Part shown: piece after piece, positions 42,311 to 51,621 of the stretch
How the letters are laid out: every line of letters begins with the position of its first letter
How positions within the stretch are numbered: the stretch's first letter is position 1
From: Chitinophaga eiseniae
GTDB taxonomy: Bacteria > Bacteroidota > Bacteroidia > Chitinophagales > Chitinophagaceae
Assembly: GCF_012641265.1 (NCBI RefSeq)
Contig: NZ_JABAHZ010000004.1
Location: forward strand, 248,001-312,000
Direction of reading: 5' to 3'
Length of the DNA stretch: 64,000 nt
Position numbers and translations under genes: made by a program
Notes under the pieces: generated by a model
The model's input: the letters and a program-made list of their open reading frames with translations, nothing else
Databases searched by the model: none
Told to the model about the DNA's origin: nothing

Positions 42311-45300
42311 TTGCCCCTTGTGCTCCGACCAGCTTACATTATAATTTTAATGATTCTCTGGATCTCCGGTCTGCAGGCGCAGCAGCGCTGGTTCTTTTCC
42401 CACCTGGGAAGACAGGAAGGACTTGTGTCCAACAAGGTAATGGCCGTTCAGCAGGATGCAAAGGGGTATATATGGATTGCCACCACGGAAGGATTGCAAC
42501 GTTTCGACGGCCAGCGTTTCGTGGTATTCCGGCATAAGGCCAGTGATCCCGGATCTATTCCCAATGACAAAATATTGCATGCCCAGCTGGATAAAAAGAA
42601 CCGGTTGTGGCTTTTGTTCGACTATAATGAGGTGGGATACATCACGCCGGATGACCGGCGTTTTCACCGGGTGCCGGTCCGGTTCAAAGAGCAGCCGCTC
42701 AAAAGTGCGGAAGGTCACCTGTACATGGACATTTCCGGCAACATATTCTTGATTTTATACAACGAAGCGGTGCTGTGCTATGACCAGCAGGTAGGCGACT
42801 TTTCTGCCATGGCCAATCCTTTTCCGCTCCCTTCCAACTGGCATCCCACGCGGATATTCCAGGACAGTGTTACCCATAGTTATTGGATTGGCAGCGACTC
42901 CGGACTGGTAAAATACAATCCTGCCAGGAAGATGCTTTCCTGGCGGGGACATAATGAAGAACGGGATCCGGTGATTGACCATTATGCCCGGCTTACGCAT
43001 GTATACCTGCCCTACCTGGACCAATCCGGCCGCTTCTGGCTTGCTTCCTGGCCACCACATGGTAATACAACGCTATTCAGCTACGACACGCATTCCGGGA
43101 AAGAAAAGGAATGGGAGCCGTCCCTTTTTAAATTACTCCGCTATAAATATCATGAGATCCAATACCTGAATGAACTATCAGATGGTACGCTCTGGATTGC
43201 CGGTGTTGACCTGCTGGCGATGCTCAAAAAGAACAGCGACAATTTTGAAATCCTGCAATCGCAGCTCTCGGGCGAGTTTAGCTTGCATTACGACCATATT
43301 CATCATTTGATGGAAGACCGGGAGCATAATATCTGGCTGGCCTCCGACAAAGGGCTTTATCGCTTCAATCCTGCAGCCCAGGTATTTCACACGGTCACCA
43401 ACAGGCGACCAGGCAAAGACACGGTATTTACCCCAGACGTTACTGATATCCTGCAAGCCCGCGACGGTACCATCTTCGTGAGCACCTGGGGCAACGGACT
43501 TTTTGCTTACGACAGTAATTTCAACGCGGTGGAGACGCCTGTTACCAGGCCTTCCATCCAGCAAACAGAGATGCTCACCTGGTGCATTCATCAACGGGGT
43601 AATGGCGACTTATGGCGGGGTAACCAGGATGGCCTTCTTTGGATTTTACATACGGCTACCGGCCGGCAGGAGGCATTGCGTCTGCCCGTTTTCAGGAGCA
43701 GCACCATCCGGCAGATCACAGAAGATAACCAGGCCAACCTGTGGCTGGGAACACAAAAAGGTGATCTCATAAAATGGGAAGCTGCGTCCAATAATTTTAC
43801 CCCGGTGCAGTACTTCGGTAGCGCTATTATACGGCTTTACAAGGATAGGCAGGGATATATATGGGCATGCACGGTAAAAGACGGCGTGTACAAGATCCAT
43901 CCATCAAATGGCAGCACCCTGGCGCATTATTCGTCGCAAAGCCCGGCTGGACAAAGATTAACAGACATTGGCGTTACTGATATCGTGCAGTATTCAGATA
44001 GCTTATTTGTTATTGCCAGCGGTCCGCTTCATATCCTCAACGCCTATACGCAGCAGGTAAATGTGATACGTACTATCAATGGTATACCTGCCAATACAGT
44101 TACCAACATCATCAACGATGGGAGAGGAACCTGTTGGGTGACCACTGAAAATGGCCTTTACAAAATCAATATCAGCACCGGCGCCGGCAGCAATTTCAAC
44201 GAATCGGTGGGCATTGGCGCCGGATCATTTTCCAGTGCGGCCAGCTGCCAGCTAAAAGATGGACGTATTGTAATAGGCACCAGCCATGACCTCACCGTAT
44301 TTCAACCCAGGGAAATAACTACGGAAACACAGCAGCCTCCCGCTGTTGAAATCACCAATTTTTCACTGATGAATAAGTGGCTGCCGATGGACTCCCTGTC
44401 CAGGCTCGATCATATAGCATTACCATATGATGGCAACGCCATACACATCGTGTTTTCTACCCTTACCTATCAGAGTAACTTCAATATCTTTTACAAATTA
44501 GAAAACCTGGATAAAGACTGGATTGCATCCGAATCCAGCGAAGCGATGTACAACTACATTCCACCCGGGGAGTATGTATTTAAAGTGGAGGCCCGTAATC
44601 CTGTTGGTGGCCGCAGCATTACCACAACGTCCATTAAAATAACCGTGGCGCCGCCCTTCTGGCAAACCTGGTGGTTTTATAGTTTCCTGTTGCTGGCCGT
44701 TATGGCGTTACTCTACTGGTTCGACTGGCAGCGGATGTACCAAAAAGAAGCGCTGCAGAAAATGCGTAGTAATATATCAGATAATCTTCATGAAGATGTG
44801 AATACAGCGCTCCAGCACATCAACGTATTAAGCGAAATTGCGCGGATCAAAGCGCGTAAAGAGCCCGAGCAGTCTATCACTTACATCAATGAAATTCACC
44901 ACAAAAGCAGGAGCATGATCATTGCAATGGAAGATATGCTGTGGAGTATTAATCCTGCTAACGACAAAATAGAGCGGGTTGCCATCCGGATGAAGGAGTT
45001 TGCAGCAGCCTTATCCAGGAAGCTGGGCGTTTATATAGAAATCAGGGCAGATGAAAAAATCCTCTCCCGCAAACCTGATATGAAAATCAGGCATGAACTG
45101 ATACAATTGTATAAACTGTCGCTCCGCCTGGTGGTGGAAGAAATGAATGCAGCGGAAACTATCATCTGGATAGACCAGGAAGGAGCGAAGCTATCATTAC
45201 ATGTCTATGCCTCCGGGTCAAAGCATCCTCTCCAGCATTCATCGCTGAAAGTACGGGAGGAAATGAGGGCGAGAACCGAGGCCATGAAGGGAACCATCGA

Positions 45301-45358
45301 TTTTCAATTCGATGAAGGAAAAACCGTTATCATGATTATTTTCCCATCCATTTCTTAA
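42311..45358 (+). CDS. Two-component propeller sensor with Y_Y_Y domain and degenerate histidine kinase end
   Basis: The frame has no usable ATG near its start. TTG 42311 or GTG 42320 gives a proper signal peptide (AYIIILMILWISGLQAQ), and a TAG stop lies just upstream. The 1015-residue protein has 14-bladed-type two-component propeller repeats (about 25-670, for example GYIWIATTEGLQRFDG and NIWLASDKGLYRFNP), a Y_Y_Y domain (about 690-780), one membrane helix (WWFYSFLLLAVMALLYWF), and an H-box-like NLHEDVNTALQHINVL. The ATPase end lacks recognisable N, G1 and G2 motifs (where N-box Asn is expected it reads LRLVVEEMNAAETI). There is no DNA-binding domain, so it is not a normal HTCS. It overlaps the 3' end of the convergent LytTR gene. 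Confidence 0.82.
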   Translation: MPLVLRPAYIIILMILWISGLQAQQRWFFSHLGRQEGLVSNKVMAVQQDAKGYIWIATTEGLQRFDGQRFVVFRHKASDPGSIPNDKILHAQLDKKNRLWLLFDYNEVGYITPDDRRFHRVPVRFKEQPLKSAEGHLYMDISGNIFLILYNEAVLCYDQQVGDFSAMANPFPLPSNWHPTRIFQDSVTHSYWIGSDSGLVKYNPARKMLSWRGHNEERDPVIDHYARLTHVYLPYLDQSGRFWLASWPPHGNTTLFSYDTHSGKEKEWEPSLFKLLRYKYHEIQYLNELSDGTLWIAGVDLLAMLKKNSDNFEILQSQLSGEFSLHYDHIHHLMEDREHNIWLASDKGLYRFNPAAQVFHTVTNRRPGKDTVFTPDVTDILQARDGTIFVSTWGNGLFAYDSNFNAVETPVTRPSIQQTEMLTWCIHQRGNGDLWRGNQDGLLWILHTATGRQEALRLPVFRSSTIRQITEDNQANLWLGTQKGDLIKWEAASNNFTPVQYFGSAIIRLYKDRQGYIWACTVKDGVYKIHPSNGSTLAHYSSQSPAGQRLTDIGVTDIVQYSDSLFVIASGPLHILNAYTQQVNVIRTINGIPANTVTNIINDGRGTCWVTTENGLYKINISTGAGSNFNESVGIGAGSFSSAASCQLKDGRIVIGTSHDLTVFQPREITTETQQPPAVEITNFSLMNKWLPMDSLSRLDHIALPYDGNAIHIVFSTLTYQSNFNIFYKLENLDKDWIASESSEAMYNYIPPGEYVFKVEARNPVGGRSITTTSIKITVAPPFWQTWWFYSFLLLAVMALLYWFDWQRMYQKEALQKMRSNISDNLHEDVNTALQHINVLSEIARIKARKEPEQSITYINEIHHKSRSMIIAMEDMLWSINPANDKIERVAIRMKEFAAALSRKLGVYIEIRADEKILSRKPDMKIRHELIQLYKLSLRLVVEEMNAAETIIWIDQEGAKLSLHVYASGSKHPLQHSSLKVREEMRARTEAMKGTIDFQFDEGKTVIMIIFPSIS

Positions 45359-46118
45359 AGTCCATTACTTTTTCCCGGCTCACCAGGGCTTCCTTGTCAA
45401 TCGTTGGTTTGAGGCCTAATATCAACCGGTTGCCAAAATATTCGTCAATTTTTTCAATACAGCCGGCCGACACATAGAAAGAACGGCTGATCCTGAAATA
45501 GGAGCGGGGATCGATCATGTCTTCCAATTCATCCATGGTATAGTCCACAACAAACTTCCGGTTATCGGTTGTTTTAAAAAAGTTCAACCGCCCGTCGCTG
45601 AAGAAGTAGGCAATTTCATGCACTTCCACACTCACAAACTTCTGCCCGTGTTTAACGAGGAAACGCTGGCGGTATTCCCTGGGCTGCAGTTGCTGGCATA
45701 ATTCTTTCAGCAGGTTATCCAGCTTCAGGCTTTCGTCATTGGTTTCACCTGTACCAAATTTTCCCTGCATGCGTTTATATTTATCCAGGGCAGCCTGTAA
45801 CTCCTCTTTCTGCACGGGTTTTAGCAGATAGTCTATACTGTTTACCTTAAAGGCTTTCAGGGCATATTCATCATACGAAGTAGTGAAGATAACCGGGCTT
45901 TTTACTTCCGTAAGCCGGAATATTTCAAAGCTTTGGCCATCAGACAGCTCGATATCCATGAGTATCAGATCGGGTGTGGGATGCTGTGCAAGCCATTCCA
46001 CCGTGCTTTTAATACTGTCGGTAACCCCTGCTACAATGGCCTGCTCATCCACCGTTTGCAGTATCTTCCGGATTTTTTTTACCGCAAGATCTTCATCTTC
46101 TATAATTAATATTCTCAT
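45336..46118 (-). CDS. LytTR-family response regulator
   Basis: The 260-residue protein has a receiver (acidic pair in IIEDEDLA, phosphoacceptor in LILMDIELSDG, Lys in LLKPVQKEEL) and a C-terminal LytTR domain (about 155-258, IAYFFSDGRLNFFKT, YFRISRSFYVSAGCI). It is the third gene of a minus-strand unit behind two LytS-type kinases (18-bp gap to the nearer one). Its 3' end overlaps the convergent propeller-sensor gene by 23 bp. Confidence 0.92.
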   Translation of the reverse strand: MRILIIEDEDLAVKKIRKILQTVDEQAIVAGVTDSIKSTVEWLAQHPTPDLILMDIELSDGQSFEIFRLTEVKSPVIFTTSYDEYALKAFKVNSIDYLLKPVQKEELQAALDKYKRMQGKFGTGETNDESLKLDNLLKELCQQLQPREYRQRFLVKHGQKFVSVEVHEIAYFFSDGRLNFFKTTDNRKFVVDYTMDELEDMIDPRSYFRISRSFYVSAGCIEKIDEYFGNRLILGLKPTIDKEALVSREKVMDFKKWMGK

Positions 46119-46136
46119 TAATATATTATTTTAGAT

Positions 46137-47177
46137 TTAGCCATTATTCCAAATCAGTGGCAGCACCACCATAAAGTTGCGTTCTCCTTCTACTACCAGG
46201 AAACCCTCTTGCTTCATTAGCAGGTACTTTGCCCTGATGTTGCTTAACCCGATGTGTGTGGACTGCACCCCAACAGACTTCTGCTGGAGATTATTGTTAA
46301 CTACCAGTTTATTGCCTTCTGTTGTCAATATTTCCACCATCAGCGGTTTTTGTTTGGAGATGATATTATGCTTCACCGCATTTTCCACCAGCAGTTGCAA
46401 ACTCAGGGAAGGTAACTGGTAAGGATAATACCGGTGATCGATATCGAGACTTATCTGTAATCCTTCTCCGTAACGGGTTTTCAGCAACTGAAAATAAGAT
46501 TCAATAAACTTGATCTCTTTTTCTACCGTACTGATGCCGTCTTCGTTGTTGCGTAACAAATAGCGGTAAACTTTACTCAGTTCATTCAGAAAATGGTCTG
46601 CTTCTTCTTTATCCTCCTCGATGAGAGAAGAAAGGGTATTGAAGCAATTAAAGAGAAAATGTGGATTCACTTGTCCCTTCAGGCTCTCAAATTCATGTTC
46701 CATGCTCATTTTCTCCAGTAGTTCTTTCTCCAGTAAGCTCTCTTTGTATTTATTAAGGAGAAAGAGCACCTCCCACAGCGTTTCAAAAAGCAGGTTAACG
46801 GACAAACCACACAGGTATCCCCATTTCAGGTCGCCCGGCCGGAGATGGTAGCCTAAAATAGAAAAGTAGTCGTAAATGAAAAATATGATCAGCACCGAGG
46901 GGACCATGACCACGGGGTTTACAAATGTTTTCAGAAAAATCCTTTTCCCCGTTTCTTTCAGTGTTGGAAATTTTTTCCGGATAAAATGATCATATTGTAT
47001 GTGTATATACCAGGAAACAATGCCAATGGCATAGATAAGCGGCCAGGAGAAGCACCAGACCCTCCAGTCGGTCAGAAAACGATCTTCAAATAATATCGCC
47101 TGCCATGCCAGCTCGATGAAGGGCATCGAGATGACAAAACCAATGATCTCTACTTTTAATGGTTTGGAAAATTTCAT
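46137..47177 (-). CDS. LytS-type sensor histidine kinase, intact
   Basis: I choose Met4 of the longest frame (47177), because its ATG overlaps the stop of the upstream gene in the ATGA manner. Four membrane helices fill about 1-135. The His_kinase domain has QVNPHFLFNCFNTLSSLI with the phosphoacceptor His, and the ATPase motifs are present (LLVENAVKHN, IGLSNIRAKY). G1 is reduced to VVNNNLQ, which is common in this Bacteroidota type. It should phosphorylate the LytTR regulator downstream. Confidence 0.88.
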   Translation of the reverse strand: MKFSKPLKVEIIGFVISMPFIELAWQAILFEDRFLTDWRVWCFSWPLIYAIGIVSWYIHIQYDHFIRKKFPTLKETGKRIFLKTFVNPVVMVPSVLIIFFIYDYFSILGYHLRPGDLKWGYLCGLSVNLLFETLWEVLFLLNKYKESLLEKELLEKMSMEHEFESLKGQVNPHFLFNCFNTLSSLIEEDKEEADHFLNELSKVYRYLLRNNEDGISTVEKEIKFIESYFQLLKTRYGEGLQISLDIDHRYYPYQLPSLSLQLLVENAVKHNIISKQKPLMVEILTTEGNKLVVNNNLQQKSVGVQSTHIGLSNIRAKYLLMKQEGFLVVEGERNFMVVLPLIWNNG

Positions 47178-48226
47178 GATGACCATTCATTTTCGATGAG
47201 TGGAATCACCAGCAAACGACGTATGCCCGTTTCCTGGATTACTATTTCCGGTGGTCCCAACAGCCGGTATTTATTCACCAGTTCATCCAGCCCTTCTTCA
47301 TAGTCAACATGATCACCTGCAAAGACTTTGGGCTGCAAGGTGTTTTCGATGACCAGCTGCTGCCCTTTTTGGGTATACATCCAAACAAAGATGGGGTTTG
47401 TGCGGGAGAACGCATTTCTGTAGATGATATTCTCCAGCACCACCAACAGGCTCATAGGAGCAACTTGTTTCGTTGCGTCTTCTGCAGGAATGTCTATGTG
47501 AATATTGAAAGCCATTCCAAACCGGGTGTTTACGAGGAACAGGTAAGCATGAATGAATTTAAGTTCTTCTTCCAGGCTTACCCATCTTTCCTCTTTTCCT
47601 TTCAGCAGGTAGCGGTATACCTTTGTCAATTCATCGAGGAACTTGCCTGCTTCTTTTTCATTTTCATGAATAAGGCTGGAGAGGCTGTTGAAACAATTGA
47701 ATAGAAAATGAGGGTGCAGCTGACGGCGGAGACTCAGTAAACGGCTTTTCTGGTAAGCGCTTTGCAGGCGTCCTGTTTCGGCCATGGCTGTTCTCCATTT
47801 CTCCCATCCGGAGGCGGCCTCATTCAGGAAAGTGAGGATACTGCTGGCCAGGCAACCATAGCCGGTTACCCACCACTGCATCCATTGCCGCGGTGGGTAA
47901 CTGGCCAGGTACAGTTTCCCGTAAACCAGGTAATATCCCTGTACCGTTAATAAGTTCATGATATAAAAAACAGGCAGCAGGATGCCAATGCGTGAAAACA
48001 GCTCATGATCTCCGGGAAACCGTTGTTTCACTACCGTGGCTACAATGCCAAACAAACCATAACTCAGCGCAGCTAACAGCAGTGAGCTTCCCAGGTAAGT
48101 AAAGAAAGCATTGGCGGAGTACAGGATACCGGTACCAAATATCAGGAGATTAATCAGGATGGTATAGGGCAGTATGAAGCATGAAATGATCCATGGCTCC
48201 ACCCTGCTGTACTTTGAGATGATCAT
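47174..48226 (-). CDS. LytS-type sensor histidine kinase paralogue with altered ATP-binding motifs
   Basis: The 350-residue protein has four or five membrane helices (about 10-150) and an intact H region (QLHPHFLFNCFNSLSSLI). Its ATPase part has drifted: the N-box is VLENIIYRN where the sister has LVENAVKHN, and the G2 segment is EEGLDELVNKY where the sister has IGLSNIRAKY. The Asn of the N-box is kept, so some activity is possible. It is the first gene of the kinase-kinase-LytTR unit and may form heterodimers with the intact kinase (inference). Confidence 0.8.
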   Translation of the reverse strand: MIISKYSRVEPWIISCFILPYTILINLLIFGTGILYSANAFFTYLGSSLLLAALSYGLFGIVATVVKQRFPGDHELFSRIGILLPVFYIMNLLTVQGYYLVYGKLYLASYPPRQWMQWWVTGYGCLASSILTFLNEAASGWEKWRTAMAETGRLQSAYQKSRLLSLRRQLHPHFLFNCFNSLSSLIHENEKEAGKFLDELTKVYRYLLKGKEERWVSLEEELKFIHAYLFLVNTRFGMAFNIHIDIPAEDATKQVAPMSLLVVLENIIYRNAFSRTNPIFVWMYTQKGQQLVIENTLQPKVFAGDHVDYEEGLDELVNKYRLLGPPEIVIQETGIRRLLVIPLIENEWSS

Positions 48227-48289
48227 ACCTTAAATTTATACAAAATCCCATTTATAATCAGTGATATTGCTGCCTGCCGGTACCTGCCT

Positions 48290-49564
48290 TTACTGACCTG
48301 CCCATTTAATTTTATAGAAGCCTTCCACCTGGTGATTGGAAAAAGATGGAATGCCTGTCCCCCCGGGTGGTACCACCGTTTTTCCTGACTTTGTAATATT
48401 GAAAGAACCCATAGTATAACTACCTGCTACTTCATCGCTTTCAAAGAAGGTAATTCCTCCGGGGCTGGCTGTGCCACTGGGTACACTGTACTGAACATAG
48501 TAAACAGAGTTGCCATTTTCGTGGTAGCTATATTGAAAATTAGGGAAGGTCAGTGCCCAGCCCAGTACATCCCATTTTTGGGGATGTCCCATCCAACGCA
48601 TAATAACGCCGTCCCCGATAGTGGGATTTCCGGGAATCACCGCCGTAAACTCCCTTAGCACGCCCAGGGGGGTAGATATGGCCGTTACTCCCCGTACACT
48701 TACCGCGTGCATCCAGGGCCCTTTATCGACGCGGAAAGTAAGGCCTTCCTTGCCGATATAGATATTGGCCACCAGTAAATATTTACTGGTCTTTGTTTGC
48801 AGCTCCGCGCTTACCGCCACCGGCTGACGATCCGGGATGGCCGCCGGTGCAGAATAGGTGGCGACATCGTTATGGGGAACCAGGCTACCGGCGCCTGCCA
48901 GCTTCCATTCTTTGATTTGGGCCGGGAAACTGTCGGATAATGGCGCGTTGGGCATCGGTACCATGTCATCGTCATCCAGTGTTTTGATAGCCTTCAGGGT
49001 AATCGTGCTTCCCGGGTCCACAAAGCTGATACCTGGCACGATAGCGAGTTTTTTAAAGAGGCTCCAGTCGCTGAAGTGGTTGGTACTAATCGTCACCTTT
49101 TTTTGGGTGGTGTCGTTGGTTTCTCCTTCTGCCGTGCGCCATACGCCTTTGCTATCCTGGTAAGCAATGCTCATGGCCTGCGGAGTAGTATTCACCAGGT
49201 CGTCCTGGTTGTAAGTGAAAGTAATTTTGACGGGTTGGGCAAAGTTGACATCATGCGGCGTAATGCGATAAGCTTTTCCGGCGCCGCCAGGCACGTTGTT
49301 AGTGATAGGTTGTATGGTAATGGTATTGTTGCCCGTGAGTGCGCCCTCCGGGAAGGTAATGAACATTTTACCATCGGCCGTTGTAAAAGTGCCGCCCGCC
49401 GCGCCTATCACTTTACTTTCAGCAGTACCGTCGGGACTGCCGACCGGTGTAACTTTTCCCTGATTGTCGACCACCTCTTTTTCCGGTATTGCTTTCTCCT
49501 TTTTACAGGAGGCCAATATCAGCAGTGGTATAAATAAAACTAGTAGATTTTTTACCTTTGTCAT
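48290..49564 (-). CDS. ZU5-domain lipoprotein
   Basis: The 424-residue protein has a lipobox (LLILASCKKE). A ZU5-like domain lies at about 45-165 (VIGAAGGTFTTADGKMFITF, PEGALTGNNTITIQPI, FNTT-like strands, NHFSDWSLF end). The rest is beta-rich and unrecognised, with EWKLAGAGSLVPHNDVATYS resembling an Ig-like segment. It is a surface or periplasmic protein of unknown role. A full -7 box on the minus strand lies 22 bp before the start. It is not obviously in an operon. Confidence 0.72.
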   Translation of the reverse strand: MTKVKNLLVLFIPLLILASCKKEKAIPEKEVVDNQGKVTPVGSPDGTAESKVIGAAGGTFTTADGKMFITFPEGALTGNNTITIQPITNNVPGGAGKAYRITPHDVNFAQPVKITFTYNQDDLVNTTPQAMSIAYQDSKGVWRTAEGETNDTTQKKVTISTNHFSDWSLFKKLAIVPGISFVDPGSTITLKAIKTLDDDDMVPMPNAPLSDSFPAQIKEWKLAGAGSLVPHNDVATYSAPAAIPDRQPVAVSAELQTKTSKYLLVANIYIGKEGLTFRVDKGPWMHAVSVRGVTAISTPLGVLREFTAVIPGNPTIGDGVIMRWMGHPQKWDVLGWALTFPNFQYSYHENGNSVYYVQYSVPSGTASPGGITFFESDEVAGSYTMGSFNITKSGKTVVPPGGTGIPSFSNHQVEGFYKIKWAGQ

Positions 49565-49586
49565 TGAGAATGTATTTAAAGAAAGC

Positions 49587-49594
49587 CAAAACTA
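49587..49594 (-). promoter_or_regulatory. -7 box (TAGTTTTG, minus strand) for the ZU5 gene
   Basis: The plus-strand CAAAACTA reads TAGTTTTG on the minus strand, a full match to TAnnTTTG, 22 bp upstream of the start at 49564. Confidence 0.55.
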
Positions 49595-49794
49595 AAAAGC
49601 AACCAGCGGTGTGAAAATGCCTGTTGGGATGAATTGCAAAAAATAGGTGTTGGATTGCATTAAATCGCTCATTCCCCCTTTTTGTTATTCATTCCTGATC
49701 GGGCCCCAAGCTTTTCATCCATACTTTTATACAATTCATACATCAGCCATTGCGATTGATGCGATTGGCTTTAGACAACGCCTGCACGACGATT

Positions 49795-49802
49795 TACCTT
49801 TG
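49795..49802 (+). promoter_or_regulatory. -7 box (TACCTTTG) for the small membrane protein/NmrA/cytochrome unit
   Basis: A full TAnnTTTG match with TTTA at 49770-49773 as a possible -33. Directly upstream, GCGATTG occurs twice at 9-bp spacing (about 49752 and 49761) and may be an operator. The rest of the 49595-49882 gap holds no clear gene. Confidence 0.55.
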
Positions 49803-49882
49803 CGATATACCTGTGGTGATTCATTTATTTTTCACACGGGGCCCCGTTCATCCGTTTTATTAACATCCAAAAAAAATTAGGT

Positions 49883-50008
49883 ATGTCTTCATTATCCGAA
49901 AGGAAAAACATTCTGTGGCTACGTATCTGTGTGGCTATTTTCCTGCTTGCCATTATCGTTTTAACGATCGCCTTAACAGTGGCTTATTCCTACCACATCT
50001 CTTTATAA
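49883..50008 (+). CDS. 41-residue single-span membrane peptide
   Basis: ATG 49883 to TAA 50008 encodes a basic N-terminus (SERKNILWLR) followed by one hydrophobic helix (ICVAIFLLAIIVLTIALTVA) and a short polar end. It is preceded by a -7 box and lies 16 bp before the NmrA gene in the same direction. Coding is supported by its membrane-protein composition and operon position. Function unknown. Confidence 0.6.
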   Translation: MSSLSERKNILWLRICVAIFLLAIIVLTIALTVAYSYHISL

Positions 50009-50024
50009 CATTCAAACTTAACAT

Positions 50025-50921
50025 ATGAATACAAAGCCAATTATTTTAGTTACCGGAGCTACCGGCGCACAGGGAAGCAGTGTAGCCCGCGCTTTACTAG
50101 CCCAGGAAAAATTTACCGTTCGTTGTCTTACCAGGGATATTACGTCAGACAAAGCACAGGTGCTGAAAGAGCTGGGTGCTACGCTGGTAGCAGGAGACCT
50201 GGCTGATAAAGCAAGCCTGTTGCCTGCCATGGAGGATTGTTATGCGGTATTTGGGGTTACCAGTTTCTGGGAGCATTTTGAAGAAGAAAATCAACACGGA
50301 AAAAACCTGGTAGATGCTGTGAAACAATCGGGTATCCGGCACTTTATTTTTAGCACACTTCCCAGTTATTATGAGCTTAGCAGCGGCGCTTATTCTGTGC
50401 CGCACTGCGATGGAAAGGCTGCGCTGGAACAGTATTGCCGTAGTTTGGGCATCCCCGCCACTTTTATTCACATGGCATTTTATTACGAAAACTTTATCAA
50501 CTTTTTCCCGCCGCAAAAAAAAGAGGACGGCAACTACCATTTCGGATTCCCACAGGGTAATACTCCGCTGTCGATGGTCAGTGCAGAAGACCTGGGCGTG
50601 ATCATAGCGGCTATACTGGATCACCCGGCGGAGTACATCGGGCGAACAGTGGGCGTAGTAGGAGAGGACAAGCCGTGTGACGCTTACGCAGAAATAATGA
50701 CCCGTGTACTCGGACAACAGGTATGTTATGATCATATCCCTTATGAGGTATTCTCGGAACTGGGCTTTCCTGGCGATAAAGAGCTGGCCGGTATGTTCGA
50801 AGTGCAACGGCTGCATATTCCGGGAAGACGGAATGCGCTGATAGAAAGCTACCGCCTGCATCCAAAAATGCAGGGATTTGAGGACTGGTTAGCTTCCCAC
50901 AAAGACCAAATCAAATTATAG
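50025..50921 (+). CDS. NmrA-family NAD(P)-binding protein
   Basis: The 298-residue protein has a Rossmann fold with the GxxGxxG motif in VTGATGAQGSSVARALL (residues 8-24), a second-strand RCLTRD that favours NADPH, and later FSTLPSYYELSSG and HMAFYYENFINFF in the NmrA-like pattern. Members are redox sensors or atypical short-chain dehydrogenases. It is followed by a cytochrome c gene after 44 bp, so a redox function is likely. Confidence 0.85.
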   Translation: MNTKPIILVTGATGAQGSSVARALLAQEKFTVRCLTRDITSDKAQVLKELGATLVAGDLADKASLLPAMEDCYAVFGVTSFWEHFEEENQHGKNLVDAVKQSGIRHFIFSTLPSYYELSSGAYSVPHCDGKAALEQYCRSLGIPATFIHMAFYYENFINFFPPQKKEDGNYHFGFPQGNTPLSMVSAEDLGVIIAAILDHPAEYIGRTVGVVGEDKPCDAYAEIMTRVLGQQVCYDHIPYEVFSELGFPGDKELAGMFEVQRLHIPGRRNALIESYRLHPKMQGFEDWLASHKDQIKL

Positions 50922-50965
50922 CATATAGATCCCTTTATCTCTTTTTCACTATTTAAAAACTCCAT

Positions 50966-51556
50966 ATGAAACAATTTACCCCCCATTACAAAGCAGCGTT
51001 ATTTTTATTACTGCTCAGTACCTCCCTTGTTTCCTGCGATATGGGATACGCACCAGGAAGTAAGATGCCAGCCACTACGCCTCAGCAAAAAGTAGAAAGA
51101 GGCAAATATCTTGTGAATACGATGGGATGCGATGATTGTCATTCGCCCAAGAAAATGGGCCCCACCGGCCCTGAACTGGATGTAGAACACCGGTTGTCGG
51201 GTTACCCTGCCAGCCGGCCCATTGCATCAGATACAGATGCGGTTAGAAAAGGCTGGGTACTTTTCAATGGCGACCTTACACAGGCAGTAGGGCCCTGGGG
51301 TACGTCCTTTGCAGCCAATCTTACGCCCGATATCAGCGGTATCGGTAACTGGAGCGAGGCACAGTTTATTAATGCTTTAAGGAAAGGTAAACTGAAAGGG
51401 CTCGATAACTCCCGGCCTTTACTACCCCCTATGCCCTGGCAGAATTTCAGTAAGCTCACGGATGAAGATATGTCTTCTATCTACGCGTTTCTCCAGAGTA
51501 TAAAGCCGGTCGATAACGTGGTACCGGCCCCTATCCCTCCAGGTGGAGTTCAATAG
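50966..51556 (+). CDS. Monoheme c-type cytochrome lipoprotein
   Basis: The 196-residue protein has a lipobox (LSTSLVSCDM) and one heme c site, CDDCH (near residue 55), after RGKYLVNTMG. A candidate distal ligand Met is in LLPPMPWQNFSKLTDEDM, which is typical for class I cytochromes that pair with dehydrogenases. It would carry electrons at the outer side of the cell envelope. It shares a direction and probably a transcript with the NmrA gene. A bidirectional terminator follows. Confidence 0.85.
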   Translation: MKQFTPHYKAALFLLLLSTSLVSCDMGYAPGSKMPATTPQQKVERGKYLVNTMGCDDCHSPKKMGPTGPELDVEHRLSGYPASRPIASDTDAVRKGWVLFNGDLTQAVGPWGTSFAANLTPDISGIGNWSEAQFINALRKGKLKGLDNSRPLLPPMPWQNFSKLTDEDMSSIYAFLQSIKPVDNVVPAPIPPGGVQ

Positions 51557-51572
51557 TGGATTGGTTAAAAAG

Positions 51573-51609
51573 AAAGAAGCTGTCTCAAGTAAATTGGGAC
51601 AGCTTCTTT
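51573..51609. terminator. Bidirectional terminator between cytochrome and GH74-like genes
   Basis: AAAGAAGCTGTC (51573-51584) pairs perfectly with GACAGCTTCTTT (51598-51609), lying between two convergent stop codons. Confidence 0.85.
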
Positions 51610-51621
51610 GATGTTGGGCTA

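Noticed and set aside
49647..49880. A 77-codon open frame
   Set aside because: It contains the -7 box at 49795 and has no protein-like composition; the 41-residue frame at 49883 is a better gene candidate.
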